Notes: generated by a model not told the origin, from the sequence alone. Shown: positions 1 through 9,249, numbered from the stretch's first letter. The stretch: 64,000 bases of DNA from Paracoccaceae bacterium (GCA_024236495.1 JACKKJ010000005.1:62001-126000); one strand, 5' to 3'. Made by a program: numbers and translations.

Positions 1-485
1 ACCTGCGCATGCCCGGGTCCGACGCCTGGCAGTTCCTTGGCCGCGCGCTGGGCGCGAACCCGACGCCCATGGCCTTCACCGAGGTCTATACCGCGCTTCA
101 GACGGGCGCGGTGGACGGGCAGGACAATCCGCTGCCGACTGTTGTGGATGCCAAGTTCTACGAGGTGACGAAACAGATCATCCTGACCTCGCACCTGGTG
201 GATCTGAACTACATCGCGCTGTCGAAGGCCGCCTGGGATGCGATGAGCGCCGAACAGCAGGCAAAGGTGCAGGAAGCTGCCGACGCGGCCGCCGACTTTG
301 GCCGCCAGAATCAGCTTGCGAAGGAGGGCGAGCTTGTGTCCTTCCTCGAGGGGCAGGGGCTGGACGTTTACGAACCCGACGTGGCAGCGTTCCGCGACCA
401 AGTGCAGAAAGCCTACATTGAATCGGATTTCGCAAAAGACTGGCCGGCGGGCGTTCTGGAACAGATCAACGCGCTTGGCGGCTGA
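1..485 (+). CDS. dctP: TRAP transporter substrate-binding protein DctP, C-terminal part (5' truncated by window)
   Basis: This is the C-terminal ~160 residues of a periplasmic solute-binding protein of a tripartite ATP-independent periplasmic (TRAP) transporter. The frame is open from the window edge to a TGA at 483-485. The segment around LQTGAVDGQDNPLPTV is the typical DctP-family region, where the arginine/asparagine ligand-binding surface and the conserved 'GxVDGqeNP' turn lie. The alpha-helical C-terminus is also typical. The two membrane subunits follow 24 bp downstream on the same strand, so this is the first visible gene of a dctPQM operon. The substrate cannot be read from this fragment; the shikimate dehydrogenase-like gene that ends the operon hints at quinate/shikimate or another cyclic hydroxy acid. 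Confidence 0.93.
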   Translation, partial: LRMPGSDAWQFLGRALGANPTPMAFTEVYTALQTGAVDGQDNPLPTVVDAKFYEVTKQIILTSHLVDLNYIALSKAAWDAMSAEQQAKVQEAADAAADFGRQNQLAKEGELVSFLEGQGLDVYEPDVAAFRDQVQKAYIESDFAKDWPAGVLEQINALGG

Positions 486-509
486 TCCGGCGGCGGACTG
501 GTACGCGTA

Positions 510-1058
510 ATGAAACGCCTTGCCGCGATCCTTGCGCGTCTGACCGAAGGCATGGCGGCCTTGATGATGGCCGCCATGTTTGCCACCTTCCTGATCCAGA
601 TTGCGGTGCGCTACATCGCCGGGTCGGAATGGTTCATCGCCCGTCTGGGCCATCTGGTCGATGCCGCGTCTTTCGGCTGGACGCTTGAGTTCTGCCTGGT
701 CATGTGGGTCTGGATCGTGTTCTGGGGCAATGCCTTTGTCGTGCGCGAACGCGACCATGTCAGTTTCGACATCCTCTACCTCTGGGTCCGGCCGGGCGTG
801 CGGAAGTGGCTGGCAGTGATCGGGGCTGCGGCTATCGCCGCCGCGCTCTTGCTGTCGATCGGGCCCACCTGGGACAAGCTGCGGATCCTGCGGCTGAAAT
901 CCTCGGCCACCTTGCCGGTGAAGATGCTGCCGATCTATTCGGTCTACTTCCTGTTCCTGGCGGTCGTCGGCCTTCGCTATGCCTGGAGGATCGTCGAAGT
1001 CCTGCGCCGCGGCACGGCCGACGTGACCCACCACCACCCCGAAGGCGCGCGGGAATGA
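510..1058 (+). CDS. dctQ: TRAP transporter small permease DctQ
   Basis: This encodes a 182-residue small integral membrane subunit of a TRAP transporter. Four hydrophobic segments can be seen, at about residues 10-35, 60-80 (the WVWIVFWG region), 95-115 and 130-155. A charged loop containing RERDHVSFD is a recognisable DctQ feature. The gene lies 24 bp after dctP, and its TGA overlaps the ATG of dctM in an ATGA junction, so translation is probably coupled. The family partners with the large DctM subunit and uses a sodium gradient. The length is normal for the family. Confidence 0.95.
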   Translation: MKRLAAILARLTEGMAALMMAAMFATFLIQIAVRYIAGSEWFIARLGHLVDAASFGWTLEFCLVMWVWIVFWGNAFVVRERDHVSFDILYLWVRPGVRKWLAVIGAAAIAAALLLSIGPTWDKLRILRLKSSATLPVKMLPIYSVYFLFLAVVGLRYAWRIVEVLRRGTADVTHHHPEGARE

Positions 1059-2350
1059 GCGTCGAGTTTCTTCTGTGCGTCGGGTCGTTGTTCGTGCTGG
1101 CCGGGATCGGTGCGCCGGTGGCCTATGCGATCCTCGTCGCCGCGATGATCTATGTCGGCGCCAGCGGCCAGGGTATCGGCATCGTCGGCAAGAACCTTCT
1201 GGACGGGCTTTATCAAAGCTTCCTTCTGCTGGCGGTTCCGCTTTTCATCGTGGCGGCGAACATCATGAACGCGGGCACGATATCGGACCGGCTTCTGGGT
1301 TTCTGCGTCGCCGTGGTCGGGCGCTTCAGGGGCGGGCTTGGCCATGTCAACGTCATGGCATCGCTGATCTTTTCGGGGATGTCGGGGTCGGCGGTCGCCG
1401 ATGCCGCGGGCATCGGGCGGATCATCATCGACATGATGCGCAAGGATGGCCGCTTTACCCCCGGGTACGCCGCAGCGATCACCGCGGCCTCGGCGACGAT
1501 CGGCCCGATCATCCCGCCTTCCATCCCGATGGTCCTTTACGCGCTCGTCTCGAACGCGTCGATCGGCCACCTGTTCCTTGGTGGCATCCTGCCGGGGTTA
1601 TTCATGGGCGCGGTTCTTATGGCGTTGAACGCATGGGCTTCGCATCGCCGCGGTTTCGCGGTCGAGCCGCCGGTGCCGCTTGCCGCGCTTCCCCGCAAGA
1701 CCGCCGACGCCTTTCCGGCGCTGCTGATGCCGGCGATCCTGCTTTATGGCATCTACGGCGGCGTGACCACGCCGACCGAGGCCGCGGCGGTCGCCGCCTT
1801 CTACGCGCTGATCCTGGCGGCGCTGGTCTATCGCGCGCTGAGCCTGGGCGCCTTCTATCGGATCCTGGTCGACTCCGCCCGGTCCTCGGCGGCGGTGGGG
1901 CTGGTGATCGGCGGGGCCCTGATCCTGAACTACATCGTCGCGTCAGAGAATATTCCGAACCTCCTGGCCGGCTGGCTTGTCGCGCTCGATGTCTCGCCGC
2001 TGGTCTTCCTACTGGGCGTCAACCTGCTCTTGCTGGTGCTTGGCTGTCTTCTCGATGCGACGACGATCATCCTGGTGATCATTCCCTTGTTCCTGCCAAC
2101 TTGCCGGAACCTCGGGATAGACCTTGTTCATTTCGGCGTCGTCGCCGTGGTCAACTGCATGATCGGGCTGATCACGCCGCCCTACGGGATATTGCTGTTC
2201 GTCATCAACGCGGTGACCGGCATTTCGCTGCGCGAGATGATCGCCGAGATCTGGCCTTTCCTGGCGGTTCTGATGCTGGCGCTGCTGGCGATGATCCTCG
2301 TGCCGGGGATCGTTCTGTTCCTGCCGCGACTTGCGGGCTACGAGGGGTGA
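1055..2350 (+). CDS. dctM: TRAP transporter large permease DctM
   Basis: This encodes the large (431-residue) membrane subunit that forms the transport channel of the TRAP system. I chose the ATG at 1055, which overlaps the dctQ stop by four bases; the frame is open further upstream, but that part is only a shadow of dctQ. About 12 or more hydrophobic segments are visible. Family-typical motifs include FSGMSGSAVADAAG near residues 105-120, the TIGPIIPPSIPMV stretch near 150, and the repeated GLITPPYG near the C-terminus. This agrees with the DctM internal two-fold repeat. It is part of the dctPQM-aroE operon. Confidence 0.96.
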   Translation: MSVEFLLCVGSLFVLAGIGAPVAYAILVAAMIYVGASGQGIGIVGKNLLDGLYQSFLLLAVPLFIVAANIMNAGTISDRLLGFCVAVVGRFRGGLGHVNVMASLIFSGMSGSAVADAAGIGRIIIDMMRKDGRFTPGYAAAITAASATIGPIIPPSIPMVLYALVSNASIGHLFLGGILPGLFMGAVLMALNAWASHRRGFAVEPPVPLAALPRKTADAFPALLMPAILLYGIYGGVTTPTEAAAVAAFYALILAALVYRALSLGAFYRILVDSARSSAAVGLVIGGALILNYIVASENIPNLLAGWLVALDVSPLVFLLGVNLLLLVLGCLLDATTIILVIIPLFLPTCRNLGIDLVHFGVVAVVNCMIGLITPPYGILLFVINAVTGISLREMIAEIWPFLAVLMLALLAMILVPGIVLFLPRLAGYEG

Positions 2351-2354
2351 CGCA

Positions 2355-3197
2355 ATGGCGGCGATACGACTTGGCCTGATCGGCGACAACATCCGCGAAT
2401 CACGTTCACCCGATCTGCACCGGTTGGCCGGGGCGATGACCGGGCTGGACGTCAGCTACGATCTTCTGATTCCGGCCGAGATGGGATTGGGGTTCAAGGA
2501 GGTATTCGCCGCCTGCCGCGATCGCGCGATGACCGGCGTGAACGTGACCTTGCCGTACAAGGAACGCGTCGTCGAGATGGTGCGGGTCGACGACCCCGCC
2601 ATCGCACGGATCGGATCGGTCAATACCGTCACATTCGCCTCGGGCGGCGCGCGAGGTTTCAATACAGACTACTCTGGCTTTGTCTCGGCATACCGGCATG
2701 CGTTCGGCGATGCGGCTCCGGGCCGCGTCGCTCTGATCGGCGCGGGCGGTGTCGGTCGCGCCATCGCATTCGGGCTTCTGGCCCTTGGCGCCGCCGAGAT
2801 CGTACTGATCGACACGGATCGCGCGCGCGCCGGGGTGCTGGCCGCAGCGCTTTCAGCGGCCGGTGTGGCACCTGTTCGCGTTGCGGGGCCGGAGGCGTTG
2901 CCGGGTGCCGATGGGGTCGTGAATGCGACACCACTGGGAATGGTCGGCTATCCGGGATCGCCGGTGCCCGAGGGGGCGTTCCCGAAAGGAAGCTGGGCCT
3001 TCGATGCCGTATATACACCCGTCGCCACGCCGTTTCGGACGCAGGCACTTGCCGCCGGGGCGCGATTTCTGTCCGGGTGGGAGCTTTTCTTCTTCCAAGG
3101 CGTCGATGCGTTTGCGCTGTTCACAGGGCGGCGGCCCGACGATCTGATGCAACTGCGGGCGGCGCTTCGCGACCCGCGCCTGCATCCGGTCGTCTGA
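2355..3197 (+). CDS. aroE: Shikimate/quinate dehydrogenase family protein (AroE-like)
   Basis: This NAD(P)-dependent oxidoreductase, 280 residues, reversibly interconverts 3-dehydroshikimate and shikimate (or the quinate pair). Residues visible are the substrate motif SRSP (16-19), NVTLPYKE with the catalytic lysine at 69, NTD with the aspartate at 105, the Rossmann loop GAGGVGRA (129-136), NATPLGM, and the C-terminal FFQGVDAF. The start chosen is the ATG four bases after the dctM stop. Being the last gene of a TRAP operon suggests catabolism of an imported compound rather than the housekeeping aromatic pathway. The substrate loop GDNIRESRSP departs from the usual GNPIxHSxSP of biosynthetic AroE, which supports this reading, but that is an inference. 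Confidence 0.88.
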   Translation: MAAIRLGLIGDNIRESRSPDLHRLAGAMTGLDVSYDLLIPAEMGLGFKEVFAACRDRAMTGVNVTLPYKERVVEMVRVDDPAIARIGSVNTVTFASGGARGFNTDYSGFVSAYRHAFGDAAPGRVALIGAGGVGRAIAFGLLALGAAEIVLIDTDRARAGVLAAALSAAGVAPVRVAGPEALPGADGVVNATPLGMVGYPGSPVPEGAFPKGSWAFDAVYTPVATPFRTQALAAGARFLSGWELFFFQGVDAFALFTGRRPDDLMQLRAALRDPRLHPVV

Positions 3198-3233
3198 TCC
3201 CTTGGCGGCGCGCGCCAGCCGGAGGGCCGCCCG

Positions 3234-4514
3234 TCATTGCGCGGCCAGATCGTTCCCAGGCCCCAAAAGTCGCTCGGTCACGGATGAAAGCGCCAGCGCC
3301 GCCGCGCCGTGCGCCCAAAGAAGGTCGCCCCAGGCGTGAACCTCGATCGACGGGGCGGGGCGGCCGGTGTTCAGCACCAGCTTGTCCATCTCGGCCAGGG
3401 CATCGGCGGCATAAAGGTAGTCGTAGCGCATTCGTTCACCCGAAAGGATGATCAGCGCCGGATCGAACAGGTTGACGACGTTGGCCAGCCCGACCGCGAG
3501 GTAGCGCCCCGCCCGCCGGAAGATCGACCGGGCCGCCGCGTTGCCGGCCTTGGCGTGATCGTAAAGGCTTTCGATCAACACATTCATGGGCTGCCCGGCC
3601 TTGTGCATCCAGTTGAGGGCGGTCGTCGCTTCCCGTGCAAGGGCATAGTCGGCGACGTAGGCTTCAAGGCAGCCGCGTTGCCCGCACCGGCAAAGCGCGC
3701 CGTCAAGCTGCACTTTCGTGTGGCCTAGTTCCATGCCAAGCCCCAGCGCCCCGCGATAGAGGCGATGGTTGATGACAACCCCCATGCCGACACCATGTTC
3801 GATGGTGACGACGGCAAAATCCGCGATCTGCCGGCCCGCGCCATACCAGAGCTCGGCAAGCGCGACGAGGTTTGCGTCGTTGTCAAGCATCACCGGGCGA
3901 CCAGTGCGAATTGAAACAGCATCTGCCAGCGGGAAGTCCCGTTCGCCAAGGATCGGGGACCAAAGCACACGGCCTTTCGCGCTGTCGACGAAACCTGGAA
4001 CGCCCATGCCTATCCCCGACAGTTGCGAAAGCGACAGTTGCGCCTTCGCGGCAACCCTTTCCAGGAGCGTCTGACAGGTGTCGACGAGTGTTTCCGGCGC
4101 CTGAAGCCCCGGATCGACCTGCACCGCCTCCGACGCGATCACCGCACCTGCGAAGTCGACGACAACAGCGGTGTGGAAGGCATCGGAAAGCTTCACGCCG
4201 GCCACATGATAGGCGTCCGCCTTGACACCCAGTGCAACGGGAGGGCGCCCCCGCCCGCCGTCGCCCGGGCCACGGGGGGCGGGGACTTCTTGCAGAAATC
4301 CGGACTCGATCAACTCGGAGGTCAGCATTGTGACCGAGGCGGCACTCACGCCAAGCTCCCGGGCGACTTGCACACGCGGCATCAGGCCGCCGGCACGCAC
4401 GCGTTCGAAGATCTGCTGGCGCAGGGGCCGCATCGATTCAGACAGAGGCGCAATCAGCGGTCCGCAGCCGCCGCGGGACGTCGCCGAGGTCTGGGCCTCC
4501 CTGCTGCCGACCAT
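3234..4514 (-). CDS. ROK-family transcriptional repressor, probable xylose repressor
   Basis: This 426-residue protein has an N-terminal winged helix-turn-helix (about 28-95, including VARELGVSAASVTMLTSELI) followed by a ROK sugar-kinase-like domain. The ROK zinc motif CRCGQRGCLEAY lies at about residues 272-284 and the sugar/nucleotide motif DNDANL precedes it. The gene is divergent from xylB-xylA across a 235-bp AT-rich gap, the usual arrangement for a xylose-responsive ROK repressor (XylR type). AAGGAG sits just before the ATG at 4514. The inducer is assumed from context to be xylose. It ends tail to tail with aroE, 36 bp apart. Confidence 0.9.
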   Translation of the reverse strand: MVGSREAQTSATSRGGCGPLIAPLSESMRPLRQQIFERVRAGGLMPRVQVARELGVSAASVTMLTSELIESGFLQEVPAPRGPGDGGRGRPPVALGVKADAYHVAGVKLSDAFHTAVVVDFAGAVIASEAVQVDPGLQAPETLVDTCQTLLERVAAKAQLSLSQLSGIGMGVPGFVDSAKGRVLWSPILGERDFPLADAVSIRTGRPVMLDNDANLVALAELWYGAGRQIADFAVVTIEHGVGMGVVINHRLYRGALGLGMELGHTKVQLDGALCRCGQRGCLEAYVADYALAREATTALNWMHKAGQPMNVLIESLYDHAKAGNAAARSIFRRAGRYLAVGLANVVNLFDPALIILSGERMRYDYLYAADALAEMDKLVLNTGRPAPSIEVHAWGDLLWAHGAAALALSSVTERLLGPGNDLAAQ

Positions 4515-4749
4515 TTGTTCTCCTTCCGAATAAAAAATCTTTCAGATCAGATGGGGCTCAGCGTTTCGTCGGCCCTTTCCCGCATTTCTACTTGAATCTG
4601 GACTATCTGCGCGGCTCTCGTACAACATATTTTTTTTGAATACTGAAATAATTTCGCTAATCTGGTTGCGCGGCAGCGATTCTGACGTTGCGCCGGTCAA
4701 CATGGGGGCATCATTGACATGATCGTTTCGGGCTCTAAGCCACTCCGGG
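4515..4749. promoter_or_regulatory. Divergent AT-rich control region between ROK repressor and xylB
   Basis: This is a 235-bp intergenic region, much more AT-rich than its neighbours, carrying promoters for both the repressor (minus) and xylBA (plus). It includes an 8-T run at about 4630-4637 and the odd-centred palindrome GAAATAATTTC at 4645-4655, a plausible operator for the ROK repressor. No perfect sigma70 promoter is obvious. Assignment of the operator is an inference from position and symmetry. Confidence 0.5.
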
Positions 4750-6195
4750 ATGTCTGAGATGTATATTGGGCTCGATCTGGGGACCTCGGGCCTCAAGGGT
4801 GTCCTGATGTCGGAAACGCAGCAGGTGGTCGCAGAGGCCACCGCGCCGCTGGCCGTGGCCCGCCCGCACGAAGGCTGGAGCGAACAGTCGCCGGCGGACT
4901 GGATCGCCGCTGCCGAAGCCGTGCTTGACGGCCTTGCGGCGCATGGGCTTTCCAGGGTCCGCGGCATCGGTCTTTCCGGGCAGATGCATGGCGCGACGCT
5001 TCTGGATGCGCGCGACGAGGTGCTGCGCCCCTGCATCCTTTGGAACGACACGCGCGCCCACGAAGAGGCCGCGGAGCTTGACGGCGATCCGATGTTTCGC
5101 CGCCTGTCGGGCAACATCGTCTTTCCGGGTTTCACTGCGCCAAAGATCCTTTGGGTCGCGCGGAACGAACCCGAGATTCGCGAACGTCTGGCAAGGGTTC
5201 TGCTGCCCAAGGACTACCTCAGGCTCTGGCTGACCGGCGAACATGTCGCCGAGATGTCCGACGCGGCCGGAACATCCTGGCTCGATACCGGCGCGCGGGA
5301 CTGGTCCGATGACTTGCTGGCGGCAACCGGTCTTTCGCGCGCGGCGATGCCGCGCCTTGTCGAGGGTTCGGCGGTGTCGGGAACCCTTCGGGAAGCGTTG
5401 AGGGTGCGCTGGGGTTTGCCGAAACGGGTGGTGGTGGCAGGCGGTGGCGGCGACAACGCGGCGGCCGGCGTCGGCGTGGGGGTCGTGCGCGCGGGCGAGG
5501 CCTTCGTCTCGCTGGGGACAAGCGGCGTTCTTTTCGCGGCCAACGACGGATACCAACCGGATCCGGCGACGGCGGTCCATACATTCTGTCACGCACTGCC
5601 CGACACCTGGCACCAGATGGGTGTCATCCTTGCGGCCACCGATGCTCTGAACTGGTATGCACGGCTTGTCGGGGCCGATGCCGCGACGCTCACCGGCGAG
5701 TTGGATGCGCTTTGTGCGCCCGGAAGAACGGTCTTCCTTCCCTATCTGGGCGGCGAACGGACGCCGCTGAACAGCGCGTCCGTGCGGGGCGCCTTTGCAG
5801 GTCTCGAACACGCGACCGACCGGGCAGGCGCGACGCGCGCTGTGCTCGAAGGCGTGACCTTCGCCATTCGCGACTGCCGCGACGCGCTGGCGGCCACCGG
5901 CACGCGGATCGACAATCTTCTTGCCGTCGGGGGCGGGTCGCGGTCGGATTATTGGCTGCAGTTGATCGCGACCGCGCTTGACGTCCCGGTGCAGGTGCCT
6001 GTCGCGGGCGATTTCGGCGGTGCTTTCGGCGCCGCACGGCTGGCTTTGATGGCCGATACCGGCGCGGGAGCCGAGATCGCGACCCTGCCTCGGATCGCGC
6101 GTGTCGTCCAACCACACCCCGAACTCGTCGCGGCGATGGACGCGGGTCATGCCCGTTTCCGTGCCACGCAATCCGCACTCAAGGACCTGACATGA
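4750..6195 (+). CDS. xylB: Xylulokinase
   Basis: This 481-residue FGGY-family kinase phosphorylates D-xylulose to xylulose 5-phosphate. Visible features are the N-terminal phosphate loop DLGTSGLKG, the sugar-binding QMHGATLLD, GGGGDNAAAGVG in the middle, and the C-terminal ATP-binding GGGSRSDYWLQ. The length is standard for XylB. An alternative ATG three codons in (4759) would also fit. The stop overlaps the start of xylA (ATGA at 6192-6195), so the two genes are co-translated. The divergent ROK gene upstream probably controls them. Confidence 0.96.
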   Translation: MSEMYIGLDLGTSGLKGVLMSETQQVVAEATAPLAVARPHEGWSEQSPADWIAAAEAVLDGLAAHGLSRVRGIGLSGQMHGATLLDARDEVLRPCILWNDTRAHEEAAELDGDPMFRRLSGNIVFPGFTAPKILWVARNEPEIRERLARVLLPKDYLRLWLTGEHVAEMSDAAGTSWLDTGARDWSDDLLAATGLSRAAMPRLVEGSAVSGTLREALRVRWGLPKRVVVAGGGGDNAAAGVGVGVVRAGEAFVSLGTSGVLFAANDGYQPDPATAVHTFCHALPDTWHQMGVILAATDALNWYARLVGADAATLTGELDALCAPGRTVFLPYLGGERTPLNSASVRGAFAGLEHATDRAGATRAVLEGVTFAIRDCRDALAATGTRIDNLLAVGGGSRSDYWLQLIATALDVPVQVPVAGDFGGAFGAARLALMADTGAGAEIATLPRIARVVQPHPELVAAMDAGHARFRATQSALKDLT

Positions 6196-7493
6196 CAGAC
6201 TTTTTCAAGGGAATCCCGCAGATCCTCTACGAGGGGCCGCAACGTGCCAGCGACTTCGCCTTTCGCCACTACAATCCTGACGAGGTGGTGCTGGGCAAGC
6301 GGATGGAGGATCATCTGCGTTTCGCCGTCGCCTACTGGCACAGCTTTGCCTGGCCCGGCGGCGACCCTTTCGGCGGGCAGACCTTCGACCGGCCGTGGTT
6401 CGGCGACGGCATGGCTCTGGCGAAGCTCAAGGCCGACGTGGCGTTCGAGATGTTCGCGATCCTTGGCGTGCCGTTCTTCTGCTTCCACGACGCCGACGTG
6501 CGCCCCGAAGGCGCGACATTTGCCGAAAGCCGCAGCAACCTCGAGGAGATCGTCGATTACTTCGGCGACAAGATGGAAGCCACGGGCACCCGCCTTCTTT
6601 GGGGGACGGCGAACCTTTTCAGCCATCGCCGCTTCATGTCCGGCGCGGCGACGAACCCCGACCCGGATGTCTTTGCCTGGTCGGCGGCAACGGTGAAGTC
6701 CTGCCTGGATGCGACGCAGAAGCTGGGCGGCGAAAACTACGTCCTTTGGGGCGGTCGCGAGGGGTACGAGACGCTTCTCAACACCGATCTGGGGCGGGAG
6801 GCCGAACAGGCAGGCCGATTCCTGTCGATGGTCGTGGACTACAAGCACAAGATCGGCTTCAAAGGCACCATCCTGATCGAACCGAAGCCGCAGGAACCGT
6901 CAAAGCACCAGTACGATTACGACGTGGCGACCGTCTACGGCTTTCTCAAGCGGTTCGGGCTGGAGGGGGAGGTCAAGGTCAATATCGAACAGGGCCACGC
7001 GATCCTCGCCGGCCATTCCTTTGAACACGAGATCGCGCTGGCGGCCTCGCTCGGCCTTTTCGGGTCGATCGACATGAACCGCAACGACTACCAATCCGGC
7101 TGGGATACCGACCAGTTCCCCAACAACACGCCGGAAGTCATGCTGGCCTATTACGAGATCCTGCGGGCGGGTGGTTTCACGACCGGCGGGACCAACTTCG
7201 ACGCCAAGATCCGGCGTCAGTCGCTTGACCCCGAAGACCTGATCCTTGCCCATGTCGGCGGGATGGATACCTGCGCGCGCGCACTGAAGGCGGCGGCGTC
7301 GATGTTGGAGGACGGAACGCTCGAACGGCTCAGGGCGGACCGCTATGCCGGTTGGGACGCGCCCGGGGCCAAAGCCATGCTGACCAGCGATCTGGCGGCC
7401 ATCGCGGACAGGGTGGAGCGGGACGGGATCGACCCGCAGCCGCGTTCGGGCCGCCAGGAGCGTCTTGAAAACCTGGTCAACCGGTTCGTCTGA
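6192..7493 (+). CDS. xylA: Xylose isomerase
   Basis: This 433-residue class II xylose isomerase interconverts D-xylose and D-xylulose using two divalent metal ions in a TIM barrel. Recognisable active-site segments are FCFHDADVRPEG (catalytic histidine), LWGGREGYE, the metal-ligand EPKPQEPSKHQYDYD, NIEQGHA and the late DTDQFPNN. The length agrees with the long class II enzymes. It follows xylB with an ATGA overlap, giving the order kinase then isomerase. No xylose transporter is seen beside it. Confidence 0.97.
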   Translation: MTDFFKGIPQILYEGPQRASDFAFRHYNPDEVVLGKRMEDHLRFAVAYWHSFAWPGGDPFGGQTFDRPWFGDGMALAKLKADVAFEMFAILGVPFFCFHDADVRPEGATFAESRSNLEEIVDYFGDKMEATGTRLLWGTANLFSHRRFMSGAATNPDPDVFAWSAATVKSCLDATQKLGGENYVLWGGREGYETLLNTDLGREAEQAGRFLSMVVDYKHKIGFKGTILIEPKPQEPSKHQYDYDVATVYGFLKRFGLEGEVKVNIEQGHAILAGHSFEHEIALAASLGLFGSIDMNRNDYQSGWDTDQFPNNTPEVMLAYYEILRAGGFTTGGTNFDAKIRRQSLDPEDLILAHVGGMDTCARALKAAASMLEDGTLERLRADRYAGWDAPGAKAMLTSDLAAIADRVERDGIDPQPRSGRQERLENLVNRFV

Positions 7494-7569
7494 CGACAGT
7501 CGACGTTCGCAGGTTGTTTACCCGCCTGCCGGATGCTGGTGCGCAAGGTGCAGCACCTTCGGATCGGCG

Positions 7570-9249
7570 ATGGACGGCAGGCAAGAAGACGATGGGGCAG
7601 GGCGTATGGTGGCGGGTATCGCCGCCGCCTTGATCCTTTTCGGCATCGCGTCGAACCTGCTGATGTTGGGCGGGCCGCTTTTCATGCTGGTCGTCTACGA
7701 CATCGTCCTGCCCGCAGGGTCCAGTGAGACACTGGTCGTGCTTCTGCTGGCGCTTGCCGTTGCGCAGGTGGCTCAAACGCTTCTGGACATCGCACGCATG
7801 CGAACGCTTTCCCGGATCGGTGCGCGCTGGCGGCAGGCGCTGATCCCGGCTGCGTTCGACGGTCGCGCCACAGCGGCGAGTGCCGGGGTCGGCACCGGGG
7901 CGGCGCTCCAGGCATTTCTGGGTTCGGCATCGGCACTGGCCGTGCTTGACCTGCCGTTTCTGCCGATGATGCTGGGCGCGTTGTTTCTTTTTCACCCGGC
8001 GATGGGATGGCTGGCCTGTACGGGCATGGTGGCGCTGGCGGGCCTTGCAGCGCTTGAAAGACAATTGGCCGCCGGCCCGGGCAAGCACCTCGAACAAGCC
8101 TCGACGCTGGCGGCGGTGGATCTGTCGCGCGCGATCGCGGCGGGCCCCGTCCTTGCTGCCACGGGCTCCGGTGCGGCTGCATCTGCCCGATGGCGCCGGC
8201 ACGACAGGGCGGCGTCGGTCTGGCAAATCAGCCTGGGCGACCGGGTGCAAGCTTGCACCGCCGCCGCGCGCGGGATTCGGGTGTTTCTTCAGTCCGGGGC
8301 GCTCGGGTTGGGGGCATGGCTCGCGATCCGCGGCGAATTGACGGGTGGCGCGATGGTCGCCGGCACGCTTCTCATGTCGCGAATCCTTGGCCCTTTCGAT
8401 CAGGCTTTGACGGCGGTTCCGCAAGCGTTGCGGCTTTGGCAGGCCCAGGCCGGCCTGCGGCAGCCCGCCGATCGCCGGCCACCCGCAAGATCCCTGGCCG
8501 CGCGGATCGAACTGCGGGGCGTTACCGTCGAACCGGCGCCCGGGCAGTGCCCCCCGCTCCACCAGATCTGCCTGTCCGTTGGGCCGGGCCAGATTCTTCT
8601 GGTGTTGGGCCAAAGTGGCGCCGGCAAGAGCATGCTGCTTCGCGTGATCGCCGGGCTGCATCCCTGCGGGCAGGGGCAGGTGGAGGTCGGGCATGTCACC
8701 GTGCGGCCCGGCTCAAGGCCGCCGCTCTGCATCGGCTACCTGCCAGAGCGGTTGGCATTTGCGTCAGGAACGGTTGCCGAAGCAGTCGCCGGGGGCGTCG
8801 GGGATGACGCGGCGATACGGACTGCTGCGAGGAAGGCCACGCGGGCCGCGGGGGTCGAGAGCGCCGTCCTTGCGTTGCCGCAGGGATTTGAGACGCCAAT
8901 TTCACAGGCCGAGGAGCAGTTGTCCGGCGGCATGCTCGCCCGCCTTTCACTGGCGCGCGCGCTTGCGGGTGACCCCTCCTTGCTGCTCTTGGATTGCCCG
9001 GAGGTCGCGCACGATCCCGAAGGCCTTGCGATACTTGCCGCGGTGCTTCGCTCTGCGCGTGCGCGCGGGGCGGCGGTCATCCTGACGGCGCGCGATCCCC
9101 GGGCGCTGGCGCTGGCTGACCATCTCGTGCTTCTTGAGCGGGGGCGCGCGCGCGCCTGCGGCCCTGTCGCTAAAGTGATCGCTGATCTGGGGACTATGGC
9201 GGCTGAGGCCGAAGTCCGCGCCGCCCGTTCACATGCCGGGGCCGCGTGA
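7570..9249 (+). CDS. PrtD-type type I secretion ABC transporter (permease-ATPase) with degenerate catalytic site
   Basis: This is a fused membrane plus nucleotide-binding protein of about 559 residues, like PrtD-family exporters. Hydrophobic segments in the first ~300 residues include the typical LMLGGPLFMLVVYDIVLP. The ATPase keeps Walker A GQSGAGKS (lysine 353) and a signature LSGGM. However, the Q-loop glutamine is replaced by Glu393 (YLPERL), the residue after the Walker B Asp475 is Cys476 where the catalytic glutamate is expected, and the H-loop histidine is Ala507 (LTARD). ATP hydrolysis may therefore be weak or depend on a partner. The ATG at 7570 was chosen; 7606 is an alternative. 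It overlaps the next gene by one base (TGATG), and no outer-membrane component or RTX substrate is nearby. Confidence 0.85.
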   Translation: MDGRQEDDGAGRMVAGIAAALILFGIASNLLMLGGPLFMLVVYDIVLPAGSSETLVVLLLALAVAQVAQTLLDIARMRTLSRIGARWRQALIPAAFDGRATAASAGVGTGAALQAFLGSASALAVLDLPFLPMMLGALFLFHPAMGWLACTGMVALAGLAALERQLAAGPGKHLEQASTLAAVDLSRAIAAGPVLAATGSGAAASARWRRHDRAASVWQISLGDRVQACTAAARGIRVFLQSGALGLGAWLAIRGELTGGAMVAGTLLMSRILGPFDQALTAVPQALRLWQAQAGLRQPADRRPPARSLAARIELRGVTVEPAPGQCPPLHQICLSVGPGQILLVLGQSGAGKSMLLRVIAGLHPCGQGQVEVGHVTVRPGSRPPLCIGYLPERLAFASGTVAEAVAGGVGDDAAIRTAARKATRAAGVESAVLALPQGFETPISQAEEQLSGGMLARLSLARALAGDPSLLLLDCPEVAHDPEGLAILAAVLRSARARGAAVILTARDPRALALADHLVLLERGRARACGPVAKVIADLGTMAAEAEVRAARSHAGAA

